DNA of 64,000 nt from Frisingicoccus sp009929615 (lineage in GTDB: Bacteria; Bacillota; Clostridia; Lachnospirales; Lachnospiraceae), in assembly GCA_028692275.1 (NCBI GenBank), contig JAQUXR010000004.1, positions 62,001 through 126,000 on the forward strand, written 5' to 3'. The notes beneath the pieces are model-generated. The model had not been told where the DNA came from, searched no databases, and worked only from the letters and a program-made list of their open reading frames with translations. The translations under genes were made by a program, and so were the position numbers. This document shows positions 52,728-61,048 of this stretch, piece by piece. How positions within the stretch are numbered: the stretch's first letter is position 1; each line of letters starts with the position of its first letter.

Positions 52728-53428
52728 TTTATTTCATTCCTTCCTGTTAATTCAATAATTTTTATTTCATTACTCAGTGAATCTTTAAAGAGGTCTACCA
52801 GATTCTTCTTTCCTGAATAGAGGCATGCCGACTGTTCGCCATTTCCCACGTCTCCTGTCAATACAGTAGCGGAATCAATGATGATCCCTATCTGTCCCGT
52901 CTTCCGGTCTGACAGATAAATCCTGGCACCTTCGAGTTCAAAAGGTGGGTCGGTAATAACAACCACTTTAATTCCCTGAGCTATCTTCTGCTTCAAATTA
53001 TTCTGATAGGGTTCCAGTATTCTGCTTTCACCGGATACATAAACACGATATCGGGCCTGAGTCAGCATATAAGATATCTTATCTGCTATATGTCCATCTC
53101 CACGAATCGTCACATATCCTTCCATATACTCTGTATGGACAGGCAGCTGTTCCTTTAAAAAAGCCTTCATCCGTTCAAGATGTTTTAATTTATTACCACA
53201 GAATTCCTCCACATCCACCGGTGCATATTTCACCGGAGTACCTTCAATCAGACAGGCCGCACCCTTATCTACAAGACATGCCAGTGCCGTATAGGCGTTA
53301 GACCGGGAAATTCCCGTCCTCTTTGCTGCCTCATATCCAGTAAGTGAACCTTCCGAAAGTAGATTCAGATAAATTGTTGATTCCTGCCGTGTCAATCCAA
53401 AACACATCAAAGCATCATTTAAATCCAT
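52724..53428 (-). CDS. TrmB-family transcriptional regulator
   Basis: 234 residues from the ATG at 53428 (GGGGGA site; an ATG four codons upstream lacks one). The winged helix DALMCFGLTRQESTIYLNLLSEGSLTGYEAAKRTGISRSNAYTALACLVDKG fills the first ~70 residues. The C-terminal effector region (VYVSGESRILEPYQNNLKQKIAQGIKVVVITDPP) is phospholipase-D-like, as in TrmB proteins. It starts an operon with lysA. A perfect 16-bp palindrome overlaps its promoter and is the likely operator. Confidence 0.88.
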   Translation of the reverse strand: MDLNDALMCFGLTRQESTIYLNLLSEGSLTGYEAAKRTGISRSNAYTALACLVDKGAACLIEGTPVKYAPVDVEEFCGNKLKHLERMKAFLKEQLPVHTEYMEGYVTIRGDGHIADKISYMLTQARYRVYVSGESRILEPYQNNLKQKIAQGIKVVVITDPPFELEGARIYLSDRKTGQIGIIIDSATVLTGDVGNGEQSACLYSGKKNLVDLFKDSLSNEIKIIELTGRNEIK

Positions 53429-53459
53429 CTTTTCCCCCATAGTATTTCTTTATAGGAAC

Positions 53460-53488
53460 ACTATAGTATACTATAGAATAAATGTCAA
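53460..53488 (-). promoter_or_regulatory. Promoter of trmB-lysA with a perfect palindrome
   Basis: TTGACA (53488-53483), a 17-nt spacer and TATAGT (53465-53460) on the minus strand. CTATAGTATACTATAG (53461-53476) is a perfect 16-bp palindrome covering the -10 and half of the spacer, well placed for a repressor. Confidence 0.8.
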
Positions 53489-53528
53489 TATATCTGCTGG
53501 GGTTTTATTATCAATTATATGTTCCTTT

Positions 53529-53686
53529 TCTTTCGTGCAAGCACGAGACTGCTTGGCTCATTATCAGCTTTTTTTCTTTTGTGCTGTTGTCTTGCGACAC
53601 CACACCTCGCAGCACAGCTGCTCGTTGATGGACATTCGCCAAATAGTCTTTCGTGCAAGCACGAGACTGCTTGGCTCATTGTCAGC
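53529..53686. repeat. Intergenic repeat element with two 40-bp direct repeats
   Basis: Between the trmB promoter and the ilvE terminator (a 307-nt gap without genes), a 40-bp unit at 53529-53568 recurs at 53647-53686 with one mismatch. Each unit contains CGTGCAAGCACG. The 78 nt between are GC-richer than the surroundings. Open frames across it repeat RASTRLLGSLSA, a string I associate with spurious hypothetical proteins in Lachnospiraceae genomes, which suggests a dispersed intergenic repeat rather than a gene. Confidence 0.75.
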
Positions 53687-53688
53687 AC

Positions 53689-53719
53689 AAAAAAAGCACG
53701 GAAACTATTGTCTCCGTGC
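53689..53719 (-). terminator. Terminator of ilvE
   Basis: GCACGGA (53696-53702) pairs with TCCGTGC (53713-53719); the minus strand continues with TTTTTTT (plus 53689-53695). Confidence 0.85.
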
Positions 53720-53735
53720 CCTAATATTCAAATTC

Positions 53736-54758
53736 TTACATAATCTTATGAATCCAGCCTTCTGGTGCTTCGATGGTTCCCATCTGAATACCTGTCAGGG
53801 TGTCATATAATTTCTGTGTCACTGGTCCGATAGCATCTCCGCTTGGGAAACAAATCTCACGACCATGATCAACAATCTTCCCTACTGGAGAAATAACTGC
53901 TGCTGTTCCGCAAAGACCACACTCTGCAAAATCTTCAAGTTCAGACAGTTTTACTGGTCTTTCGGTAACTGTCAGTCCCAGATAATGCTCTGCAACATAT
54001 ACAAGAGACCGTCTTGTAATAGATGGCAGAATAGAGTTTGACTTCGGTGTGACAATATTACCATCCTTAGTTACAAAGAGGAAATTAGCACCACCTGTCT
54101 CTTCAATATAAGTTCTGGTAGCAGGGTCTAAGAAAACATTCTCATCATAACCTGCTGCATGAGCTGTTACAGATGCATGCAGACTCATCGCATAATTCAA
54201 TCCGGCTTTAACATGTCCGCTTCCACGTGGTGCTGCACGGTCAAAGTCGCTGACACATAATGTAATCGGTTTTGCACCGCCATTAAAATATGGTCCAACC
54301 GGTGTACAGAACAGACGGAACTGATACTCTGTTGATGGTTTAACACCGATAACCGGTCCTGATGCAAACATATATGGTCTTAAATATAATGTAGCACCGC
54401 TGCCATAAGGTGGTACCCAGGCTGCATTTGCTTTAACAACTGCATCTACTGCTTCAATAAATCTTTCCTTTGGAAATGGAGGCATCTCGAGCCATCTTGC
54501 AGAATCCATCATACGTTCTGCATTCAGGTCCGGACGGAATGTAACAACACTTCCATCTTCTGTTGTATAGGCTTTCAAACCTTCAAAACACTCCTGGCAA
54601 TACTGAAGAATTCCTGCACATTCATTAATAACGACCTGTGCATCTTCTGTCATTCTTCCTTCCTGCCAGCTGCCATCTTTATAATCTGCAACATAGCGCA
54701 TATCGGTTGTATGATAAGCAAATCCGATATTGCTCCAATCCAGATTTTTCTTTTCCAT
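53736..54758 (-). CDS. ilvE: Branched-chain amino acid aminotransferase
   Basis: Fold IV PLP aminotransferase exchanging amino groups between Val/Leu/Ile and 2-oxoglutarate. 340 residues from the ATG at 54758 (GGAGG site). Landmarks: QYCQECFEGLKAYTTEDG, LYLRPYMFASG, the PLP lysine in RGSGHVKAGLNYAMSL, EETGGANFLFV and CGTAAVISPVGKI. It is of the longer, eukaryote-like BCAT II type common in Firmicutes. Monocistronic between its own promoter and terminator. Confidence 0.95.
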   Translation of the reverse strand: MEKKNLDWSNIGFAYHTTDMRYVADYKDGSWQEGRMTEDAQVVINECAGILQYCQECFEGLKAYTTEDGSVVTFRPDLNAERMMDSARWLEMPPFPKERFIEAVDAVVKANAAWVPPYGSGATLYLRPYMFASGPVIGVKPSTEYQFRLFCTPVGPYFNGGAKPITLCVSDFDRAAPRGSGHVKAGLNYAMSLHASVTAHAAGYDENVFLDPATRTYIEETGGANFLFVTKDGNIVTPKSNSILPSITRRSLVYVAEHYLGLTVTERPVKLSELEDFAECGLCGTAAVISPVGKIVDHGREICFPSGDAIGPVTQKLYDTLTGIQMGTIEAPEGWIHKIM

Positions 54759-54799
54759 AAAAATTCCTCCACTCGTATAAATATTGGTTATTGAACCCA

Positions 54800-54828
54800 A
54801 TTATAGTCTTATTAATTCAGAAAATCAA
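54800..54828 (-). promoter_or_regulatory. Promoter of ilvE
   Basis: TTGATT (54828-54823), a 17-nt spacer and TATAAT (54805-54800) on the minus strand, about 40 nt before the start codon. No T-box or leader peptide was seen. Confidence 0.8.
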
Positions 54829-54894
54829 TGGTAATATTCCCATCAAGCCATACAATTTTTTCATATCTGACATAACCTGACGTTAATCAATATT

Positions 54895-55413
54895 TTACAT
54901 ATCTATCTTTAATTCCTTTAATTTTGACTTTCGGACATACATTTTAAAGCAGTATTCCAAATTAAAATAGGTCTTTTCTTCACTGTCTGCGGCCACTACA
55001 AAATCATCCATCTTATCCAGATTCGGGAACCAGGTATCTGCCTGATAAGCAAAATCCATCACTGTTACATGCGCCACATCGCAATAAGGAAGCATCTGTT
55101 CATAAATGCTGGCACCGCCGATAACGTAAACATCCTCAGATTTGAACTGCTTAACATATTCCAAAGCTTCATCCACACTGTGCACAACCACTGCATCCGG
55201 AATCTTTAAATCTTTCTGACGGGTAATAACGACATTCGTTCTATTCTTAAGCGGCCGTCCATTCGGAAAGCTCTCCAATGTTTTGCGTCCCATCACGACA
55301 ACTTTGCCCGTTGTCGTTTCTCTGAAAAACTTCATATCCTCGGGAATGCTGTTTAAAAGTTTATTTTCATTACCTATAGCCCAATTCTTATCCACTGCTA
55401 CAATAATATTCAT
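54895..55413 (-). CDS. folA: Dihydrofolate reductase
   Basis: NADPH-dependent reduction of dihydrofolate to tetrahydrofolate. 172 residues. MNIIVAVDKNWAIGNENKLLNSIPEDMKFFRETTTGKVVVMGRKTLES contains the substrate-binding acidic residue (E25 or D26 region) and the Arg of the cofactor loop. VYVIGGASIYEQMLPYCD is the NADPH glycine motif. It follows thyA by 12 nt. The pair recycles folate during dTMP synthesis. Confidence 0.96.
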   Translation of the reverse strand: MNIIVAVDKNWAIGNENKLLNSIPEDMKFFRETTTGKVVVMGRKTLESFPNGRPLKNRTNVVITRQKDLKIPDAVVVHSVDEALEYVKQFKSEDVYVIGGASIYEQMLPYCDVAHVTVMDFAYQADTWFPNLDKMDDFVVAADSEEKTYFNLEYCFKMYVRKSKLKELKIDM

Positions 55414-55425
55414 CTGTTCTTCCCC

Positions 55426-56256
55426 CTAAACTGCAATCGGAATGTTCGTAATCTGTGGCCCGGTCTGATAGTTTTCTAATTTCACATCATCTGTCGTAAA
55501 ATCATAAAAATTCTTAATCTCTGGATTTATCCAAAATGTTGGTGCCGGCAATGGTTCTCTGGAAATCAGTTCCTTAATTAATGGCACATGTCTGTCATAA
55601 ATATGGGCATCAGCTATAACATGAACCAGTTCTCCGGCCTTTAAGCCGCTAACCTGGGCTATCATATGCAAAAGTACCGCATACTGAACCACATTCCAGT
55701 TATTCGCTGCCAGAATATCCTGTGAACGTTGATTTAATACCGCATTCAGCTTATCATCCGTTACATTAAAAGTCATGCTGTAAGCACAAGGATAAAGATT
55801 CATCTCATGCAAATCCTGATGTACATAAATATTCGTCATAATACGACGGCTGTACGGGTTGTCCTTTAAATCAAACAAGACTCTGTCCACCTGGTCCATC
55901 ATGCCCTCTTTATACTGGTGCTTTACGCCGAGCTGATAACCATAGGCCTTCCCGATGGAACCGTCTTCATCCGCCCATTCATCCCATATACTGCTTTTTA
56001 AATCATTGATATTATTAGACTTTTTCTGCCAAATCCATAAAATCTCATCCACTGCACTTTTAAAAGCAGTTCGTCTGAGTGTCAATGCCGGAAATTCTTT
56101 AGAAAGGTCATAGCGGTTGACGACTCCAAAACGTTTAATCGTATAGGCAGAACTTCCGTCTTCCCATTTCGGACGTACTTTTTCTCCCTCAGTACTATAT
56201 CCATTATCCAGAATATCCTGACACATATCTATAAATAATTTATCTGCGTAACTCAT
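55426..56256 (-). CDS. thyA: Thymidylate synthase
   Basis: Methylates dUMP to dTMP with methylene-tetrahydrofolate. 276 residues from the ATG at 56256 (AAAGGGG site); an open frame continues upstream past the promoter and is not coding. The nucleophile C157 lies in NLYPCAYSMTF, where the usual His after Cys is Ala. RSQD (phosphate-binding Arg/Ser/Asp), NNWNVVQYAVLLHMIAQ and HVIADAHIYDRH are conserved. The Ala variant puts it in the less common ThyA branch. Co-transcribed with folA. Confidence 0.93.
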   Translation of the reverse strand: MSYADKLFIDMCQDILDNGYSTEGEKVRPKWEDGSSAYTIKRFGVVNRYDLSKEFPALTLRRTAFKSAVDEILWIWQKKSNNINDLKSSIWDEWADEDGSIGKAYGYQLGVKHQYKEGMMDQVDRVLFDLKDNPYSRRIMTNIYVHQDLHEMNLYPCAYSMTFNVTDDKLNAVLNQRSQDILAANNWNVVQYAVLLHMIAQVSGLKAGELVHVIADAHIYDRHVPLIKELISREPLPAPTFWINPEIKNFYDFTTDDVKLENYQTGPQITNIPIAV

Positions 56257-56286
56257 AAAATTCCCCTTTCTCACATAATCCCTTTT

Positions 56287-56316
56287 ATTATAGTATAACT
56301 CCCGCCTATCCGTCAA
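56287..56316 (-). promoter_or_regulatory. Promoter of thyA-folA
   Basis: TTGACG (56316-56311), an 18-nt spacer and TATAAT (56292-56287) on the minus strand, about 30 nt before the thyA start. Confidence 0.75.
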
Positions 56317-56406
56317 ACCGGAGAATTCATATTTTCCAATACACAAAATCCCCATTATATGGTAAAATGAATGTGTATGTCCAAATAAGAGGAATGGAGC
56401 AATGCT

Positions 56407-57492
56407 ATGAATCAACGTTTAAATACAATTATGGCTGAATATTATCAGAATATTGATGTGTATAAAAAACTTTCCCATGATGTGAATGATATTATCAACA
56501 CGCTTCTGGAAGTGAATAACATTAAGATTTCTAATATGGCAATTCGTATTAAAACAGAAGATGCCCTTCGAAATAAAGTCATGTATAAAAATAAATATAC
56601 ACATTTAGATGAGATAACAGATGTTCTCGGTGTACGTATTATCACGCTTTTTGAGAATGATGTGGATACGATTCTCGATTTGCTGGAGAAGACCTTTGAA
56701 ATTTGCGAAATCGTCGATAAGCGAAAGAAAGAACGAAACAGCCGTATTGAATTCGGTTACAGTTCTCTTCACGTCGTTGTAAAATTTACCGACAGCCGCT
56801 GTGAACTGGTTGAATATCAGAAGTTCCAGGATATCCGCTTTGAGATTCAGCTGCGTACCGTACTCCAGCATGCCTGGGCGGAGGTTGAACATGGTTTAGG
56901 ATATAAGTCCTACTATGAGCCTCCGATGAACGTCAAACGTAAACTGAATCGTCTGGCCGCTACTCTGGAGATTCTGGATGAGGAATTTGAAAATATCCGG
57001 TATCAGATTGCTTTATACAATCAAAGTTTTGATAAAGTTGAAAAGATATTAAAAACAGATATTAATAAAGACTCTCTTATTGCCTATGTCAATAACTGTG
57101 AACTTCTTAATCAGATTGTTCAAAGAATCGCTGAGGAACAGGGCTATGCTATTGTCAAAGACCCCAGCTTCATCAGTCATCAGAAACTTCCAACGAAGCT
57201 GTCCATGTATGGGTATCAATATATTCACGAACTTGACGGTGACATTCACCGCTATGAAAAGACCATTTACAGTATTGGCCACGAGATGTGCAGCCGGCTT
57301 TATAAGGATAACACTTCGATTAACCTCTACAGTTCCATCATGTGGTTTACCTTTATACCGGTGATTAAAAATCTCATTTCCGGCATGGATTCCACCGATG
57401 ATGATGTGCTTGAAGACGTTATTTTCGAAACCTTCAAGAAGAACAACAGCTCTATCTTCGAAGTATTTAATCAAAAAACAACACTTAAATAA
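56407..57492 (+). CDS. RelA/SpoT synthetase-domain protein
   Basis: 361 residues. The (p)ppGpp-synthetase-like domain occupies about 40-190: RIKTEDALRNKVMYK, DEITDVLGVRIITLFENDVD, FGYSSLHVVVKF and FEIQLRTVLQHAWAEVEHGLGYK. These are the substrate-contacting blocks of the RelA/SpoT fold, though the acidic E/Q-V-Q-I-R-T end here reads EIQLRT. The C-terminal ~150 residues are not a known TGS/ACT region, and no HD hydrolase domain is present. It may be a small alarmone synthetase or a RelA/SpoT-like toxin-type enzyme. A GGAG site precedes the ATG; divergent from thyA. Confidence 0.87.
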   Translation: MNQRLNTIMAEYYQNIDVYKKLSHDVNDIINTLLEVNNIKISNMAIRIKTEDALRNKVMYKNKYTHLDEITDVLGVRIITLFENDVDTILDLLEKTFEICEIVDKRKKERNSRIEFGYSSLHVVVKFTDSRCELVEYQKFQDIRFEIQLRTVLQHAWAEVEHGLGYKSYYEPPMNVKRKLNRLAATLEILDEEFENIRYQIALYNQSFDKVEKILKTDINKDSLIAYVNNCELLNQIVQRIAEEQGYAIVKDPSFISHQKLPTKLSMYGYQYIHELDGDIHRYEKTIYSIGHEMCSRLYKDNTSINLYSSIMWFTFIPVIKNLISGMDSTDDDVLEDVIFETFKKNNSSIFEVFNQKTTLK

Positions 57493-57497
57493 AAATT

Positions 57498-57540
57498 GGC
57501 CGGACCCGGGTATTGTAACCCGGGTCCAGCCTTATTTTTT
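57498..57540. terminator. Strong terminator between the RelA/SpoT-domain and EFR1 genes
   Basis: GGACCCGGGT (57502-57511) pairs with ACCCGGGTCC (57518-57527), extended by GGC...GCC, followed by TTATTTTTTT on the plus strand. It also lies at the 3' end of the minus-strand EFR1 gene. Confidence 0.9.
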
Positions 57541-58298
57541 TATAGGAAGAGTTCATTCTCTTTCCGATTTGAACAGTTCTTTTTCATAGCCATTGATGCA
57601 ACATTTAATTTAACCCGGTTGACTACCCGTGCTTTGTTGGGACAAACCGCGATACATCGCATACAGGATATACACTTGTCCTTGTCCACTGTATCCGGTG
57701 CTGCCTCCGGAATTGCCCCCACCGGACATAACTGTACACAAGCGCCGCATTTTGTACACTGTTTCTTCACGGAAGGTTTTAAAGGAACACCTTTGTATTC
57801 TTTATAGGGACGTTTGCCCGGAAGTTCAATATTCTCACAGCCCTGTCCGTCTTTTATTTTATGAAATATCTTCTCGCCATAAAGGGCAAGTTCCTTTTTA
57901 TCCTTTGCATCCGGTCTTCCTGCTGCAAACTGATGCATGATGGAATGCTCGGCAACCGCTGCAATAGCAGCCGTGCAACAAAAATTTCTTTCAACCAAAT
58001 AATCCTCTAATTCAATTAGGGTATCTTCATAGGCTCTGTTGCCATAGACAACCGTTAATACTGCTTTCGCCTGATTTCCTTTAAAGGATTTCATTCTTTC
58101 CAGTGCCGCACCGGGAACCCTTCCACCATACGAAGGAACACCTACAATACAGACATCCTCCTCAGAAAAATTGATTTTCTCCTCACTATCTCTTCTGCTT
58201 AAATCTACTGCTTCATAATCCCCAAACTTTCCAGCTATCAGCTTCACAATCTTCTCCGTACTCCCCGTCGGACTAAAATATATTCCATAAACACTCAT
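57540..58298 (-). CDS. EFR1-type flavodoxin-ferredoxin protein
   Basis: 252 residues with two parts. The N-terminal flavodoxin-like domain has YFSPTGSTEKIVKLIA (FMN phosphate loop), CIVGVPSYGGRVPGAALERM and VLTVVYGNRAYEDTLIELEDYL. The C-terminal domain carries two 4Fe-4S motifs, CTKCGACVQLCPVGAI and CISCMRCIAVCPNKA, at about 182-225. This EFR1 arrangement is common in anaerobes and moves electrons among unknown partners. It stands alone, opposite the RelA/SpoT-domain gene. Confidence 0.92.
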   Translation of the reverse strand: MSVYGIYFSPTGSTEKIVKLIAGKFGDYEAVDLSRRDSEEKINFSEEDVCIVGVPSYGGRVPGAALERMKSFKGNQAKAVLTVVYGNRAYEDTLIELEDYLVERNFCCTAAIAAVAEHSIMHQFAAGRPDAKDKKELALYGEKIFHKIKDGQGCENIELPGKRPYKEYKGVPLKPSVKKQCTKCGACVQLCPVGAIPEAAPDTVDKDKCISCMRCIAVCPNKARVVNRVKLNVASMAMKKNCSNRKENELFL

Positions 58299-58363
58299 TA
58301 TAAACTCCCCTGTTTCTGTATTTTAAATACTACCAAAAGAACCTCCAGCAGCGACTTTTAGAT

Positions 58364-58417
58364 AAAAAGATATGCCGGAGCAGACATTTCACAGTCTGTC
58401 TCCGGCATACTTTTTAT
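58364..58417 (-). terminator. Terminator of hflX
   Basis: ATGCCGGAGCAGAC (58372-58385) pairs with GTCTGTCTCCGGCAT (58394-58408) with one bulge; minus-strand TCTTTTTATC follows. Confidence 0.88.
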
Positions 58418-58421
58418 CCCA

Positions 58422-59681
58422 TTAAAACTCCAACTGAGCATAAACATCTTTTGGTACATAAGCCCGGACAAAAATGCCCTCAGGCCTGTATTCTTCTTCC
58501 AACAACTGCCCATACTTACGTATAACCGCAATATCACCTGCCCGGTTATAATCAAAAACCCTCTCAATAAGGACCTTCGACTCCCGAAGAATCTCTTCAA
58601 GCGCCTCTTTCACCGCATCCAGACCTATCTGTTTTTTTGCCGCTATCTGTAAGGTCTTTTCCGCTCTGAAATCTCGCAAGCCTTCGAATAAAGCTCCTTC
58701 TTCCAATCGGTCTACCTTATTAAACAGAGTAATAATCGGTTTCTCACCAACTTCTAATTCTGTCAATGTATCATAAACAACGTACATATGGATATCCATC
58801 TGTGGATTAGAAGCATCCACAACATGGAGAATGATATCTGCATATTTTGCTTCTTCCAAAGTGCTTCGGAAAGCATTAATTAAATGATGCGGAAGTTTCC
58901 GAATAAATCCGACCGTATCTGTCAGAAGAATTTCCTGACCACTGTCCAATTTCAAATTTCTTGTTGTCGGATCAAGCGTTGCAAAAAGCTTATCTTCTTC
59001 TAAAACACCTGCACCTGTTAATTGATTTAACAAGGTTGACTTTCCTGCATTTGTATATCCTACAATAGCAACAACCGGAACCTGATTCCGGCTTCGCTGC
59101 TGTCTTGCGACCTCTCTGTGTCTCTTCACTGCATCTAATTCCTGTTTTAACTGAGAAATCCGGTCTCGAATCAGACGACGGTCAATTTCCAGCTTTTTCT
59201 CTCCGGGGCCACGGGTACCAATACCACCACCCAGACGGGACAGGGATTTACCAAGGCCTGTAAGCCGGGTGGAACGATAACGCAGCTGTGCCAGTTCAAC
59301 CTGAATCTTACCTTCTCTCGTTGATGCCCTCTGTGCAAAAATATCAAGAATAATTAAGGTTCTGTCCATAACCTTAGTTTCCAACATGTCCTGGAGATTT
59401 CCCAGCTGAGCCGGTGACAATTCATCATCACAGATAATGCCTGTCGCATCCAGCTCCCAGATTAGTTCCTTTAATTCTTCGATTTTTCCTTTTCCAAGAT
59501 AGGTTCCCGGATGAGGTGCTTCACGATTCTGAATAAGACGTCCAACGGTCTGGGCTCCGGCAGTCCTTGCCAATTCTTCCAACTCATCCAGAGACTGTTC
59601 TGTATCCTCTCCATCCTGGGAGGATACACCTACCAAAATAACCTTTTCGTCTAATTCTTTTGTTTCATATACTTCTGCCAT
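58422..59681 (-). CDS. hflX: GTPase HflX
   Basis: Ribosome-associated GTPase that splits stalled ribosomes. 419 residues. The HflX N-terminal domain contains RLIQNREAPHPGTYLGKGKIEELKEL and DDELSPAQLGNLQDML. A glycine-rich loop follows (GLGKSLSRLGGGIGTRGPGEKKLEIDRRLI), then the G domain: GYTNAGKSTLLN (G1), DTVGFIRKLPHHLINAFRSTLEE (G3) and NKVD (G4). A GAGGT site precedes the ATG. It follows the TPR gene by 10 nt and is the last gene of that run. Confidence 0.96.
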   Translation of the reverse strand: MAEVYETKELDEKVILVGVSSQDGEDTEQSLDELEELARTAGAQTVGRLIQNREAPHPGTYLGKGKIEELKELIWELDATGIICDDELSPAQLGNLQDMLETKVMDRTLIILDIFAQRASTREGKIQVELAQLRYRSTRLTGLGKSLSRLGGGIGTRGPGEKKLEIDRRLIRDRISQLKQELDAVKRHREVARQQRSRNQVPVVAIVGYTNAGKSTLLNQLTGAGVLEEDKLFATLDPTTRNLKLDSGQEILLTDTVGFIRKLPHHLINAFRSTLEEAKYADIILHVVDASNPQMDIHMYVVYDTLTELEVGEKPIITLFNKVDRLEEGALFEGLRDFRAEKTLQIAAKKQIGLDAVKEALEEILRESKVLIERVFDYNRAGDIAVIRKYGQLLEEEYRPEGIFVRAYVPKDVYAQLEF

Positions 59682-59691
59682 ATTACCTCTT

Positions 59692-60987
59692 CTATCTTAT
59701 CCTTGTCTGGATAAATGTTCTTTCTCTGACGGCTTCATCATCATCTGCATATTTCTGCAGATAGATATCCAAATATTCTAAAGCCTTTTCCCAGTTTCCG
59801 GCATGTTCTGCCGCTGCAACCTGATTCTTAGAGATAATCCGGTCAAGAAGACGGTTATTCAAAGCGACACCCGTCGTAAAGACTGTTTCTGCTTTGGCAT
59901 AATCCCCCATCTCCATCAAACAACTTCCATACTTATTATAAGCATCTGCATCATTCGTCACTGCCGCAACATAGGCTTCAAAATAAGGAATCGCTTCGCT
60001 ATACTTCTCCTGAGCCGTATACCACTCTGCATAACCCAGATTTGCGGACACCTCGCCTTTATCTAAAGCCTTTTTAAAGCATTCTTCTGCCGACACATAA
60101 TCTCCAAGTTTAACATATATATTTCCCTGATTCACTAAGTCGCTGCCCTTGCTTCCACCTAAAGTCAGAGCTTCATTCAGTACATCCTCAGCGTCCTTCG
60201 TTTTATCCTGATTCATCAATGCCTGATACAAGGCCAAATAAATCTCATAATTCTTTTTATCTTTTTTTATCGCTGTTCTCAAATCGGTTTCGGCACTTGT
60301 GCTGTCACCAACCTTAACATATTCCATACCACGGAGCATATAAGCATCTGCTGAATCCTCCGAATCAACAATCTGAGTATAGGTCAGAACGGATTCCACA
60401 TACTGCCCTGCTTTATCCTGGGTTTCTGCTTTATAGTATAAGATATCCATATCAACCGCTGAAAAACGGCTTTCTTTGCCATCCAATGCCTCATCAAAAG
60501 CAGCCAGTGCCTCATCATATTTTCCCTGATACAGCAGCGAGATACCAATGGCTCTATGAGCCAGCTGAATATCCCCACTGTTTTTAGCAAGTTCCAGTGA
60601 TTTATTAAGGGATGTCATGGCATCATCATAGAGCTTCAGCTCACTCTGAGCCATTCCCTGGTTCAGATAATACTCACTGTTATTATCATCGTATTCTATA
60701 GCACGGGTAAAATAGGTGTAGGCCGTCTCATAATCTGCCTGATTATAGGCCTCCATGCCTTTTTTATTCAGTTTATTACCCTCACCAAAATTGCGTACCA
60801 CATAAAATAATACACAAACAAGGGCTACAACCAGACCAATCTGGATAATACGGCCGAAAATATTACTCTTTTTCTTACGGCCTTTTCCCTTTGGTCTCTT
60901 ACTGCTTACATTCTTCGCTGTCTTTATATCTCTGTCCGGAACTTTTTTAATCTTACCGGAATTACTCTTCATAGGTTTCTTTTCCAT
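59692..60987 (-). CDS. Membrane-anchored TPR-repeat protein
   Basis: 431 residues from the ATG at 60987 (GGAGG site). A very basic N-terminus (about 1-45) precedes one transmembrane helix (about 47-66), then at least eight tetratricopeptide repeats with the W/L-G-A-Y-F-A-P pattern (for example GMEAYNQADYETAYTYFTRAIEYDDNN and GNIYVKLGDYVSAEECFKKAL). The basic tail faces the cytoplasm, so the repeats lie outside. It lies between the RnfC-RnfD fusion and hflX. Probably an adaptor or assembly protein; partner unknown. Confidence 0.88.
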   Translation of the reverse strand: MEKKPMKSNSGKIKKVPDRDIKTAKNVSSKRPKGKGRKKKSNIFGRIIQIGLVVALVCVLFYVVRNFGEGNKLNKKGMEAYNQADYETAYTYFTRAIEYDDNNSEYYLNQGMAQSELKLYDDAMTSLNKSLELAKNSGDIQLAHRAIGISLLYQGKYDEALAAFDEALDGKESRFSAVDMDILYYKAETQDKAGQYVESVLTYTQIVDSEDSADAYMLRGMEYVKVGDSTSAETDLRTAIKKDKKNYEIYLALYQALMNQDKTKDAEDVLNEALTLGGSKGSDLVNQGNIYVKLGDYVSAEECFKKALDKGEVSANLGYAEWYTAQEKYSEAIPYFEAYVAAVTNDADAYNKYGSCLMEMGDYAKAETVFTTGVALNNRLLDRIISKNQVAAAEHAGNWEKALEYLDIYLQKYADDDEAVRERTFIQTRIR

Positions 60988-61048
60988 CTTTACCTCCATC
61001 ACATAACATTAATATTATATGGGGTTGCCATGAAAAAGGCAAGGATTT

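Noticed and set aside
53519..53810. Two overlapping plus-strand open frames between trmB and ilvE
   Set aside because: Frames across a direct-repeat element; repetitive peptide (RASTRLLGSLSA), no ribosome site, overlap with the ilvE terminator and 3' end.
56257..56415. 53-residue N-terminal extension of thymidylate synthase
   Set aside because: The extension crosses the thyA promoter and the divergent gene's start; MSYADKLF with an AAAGGGG site is the normal ThyA start.
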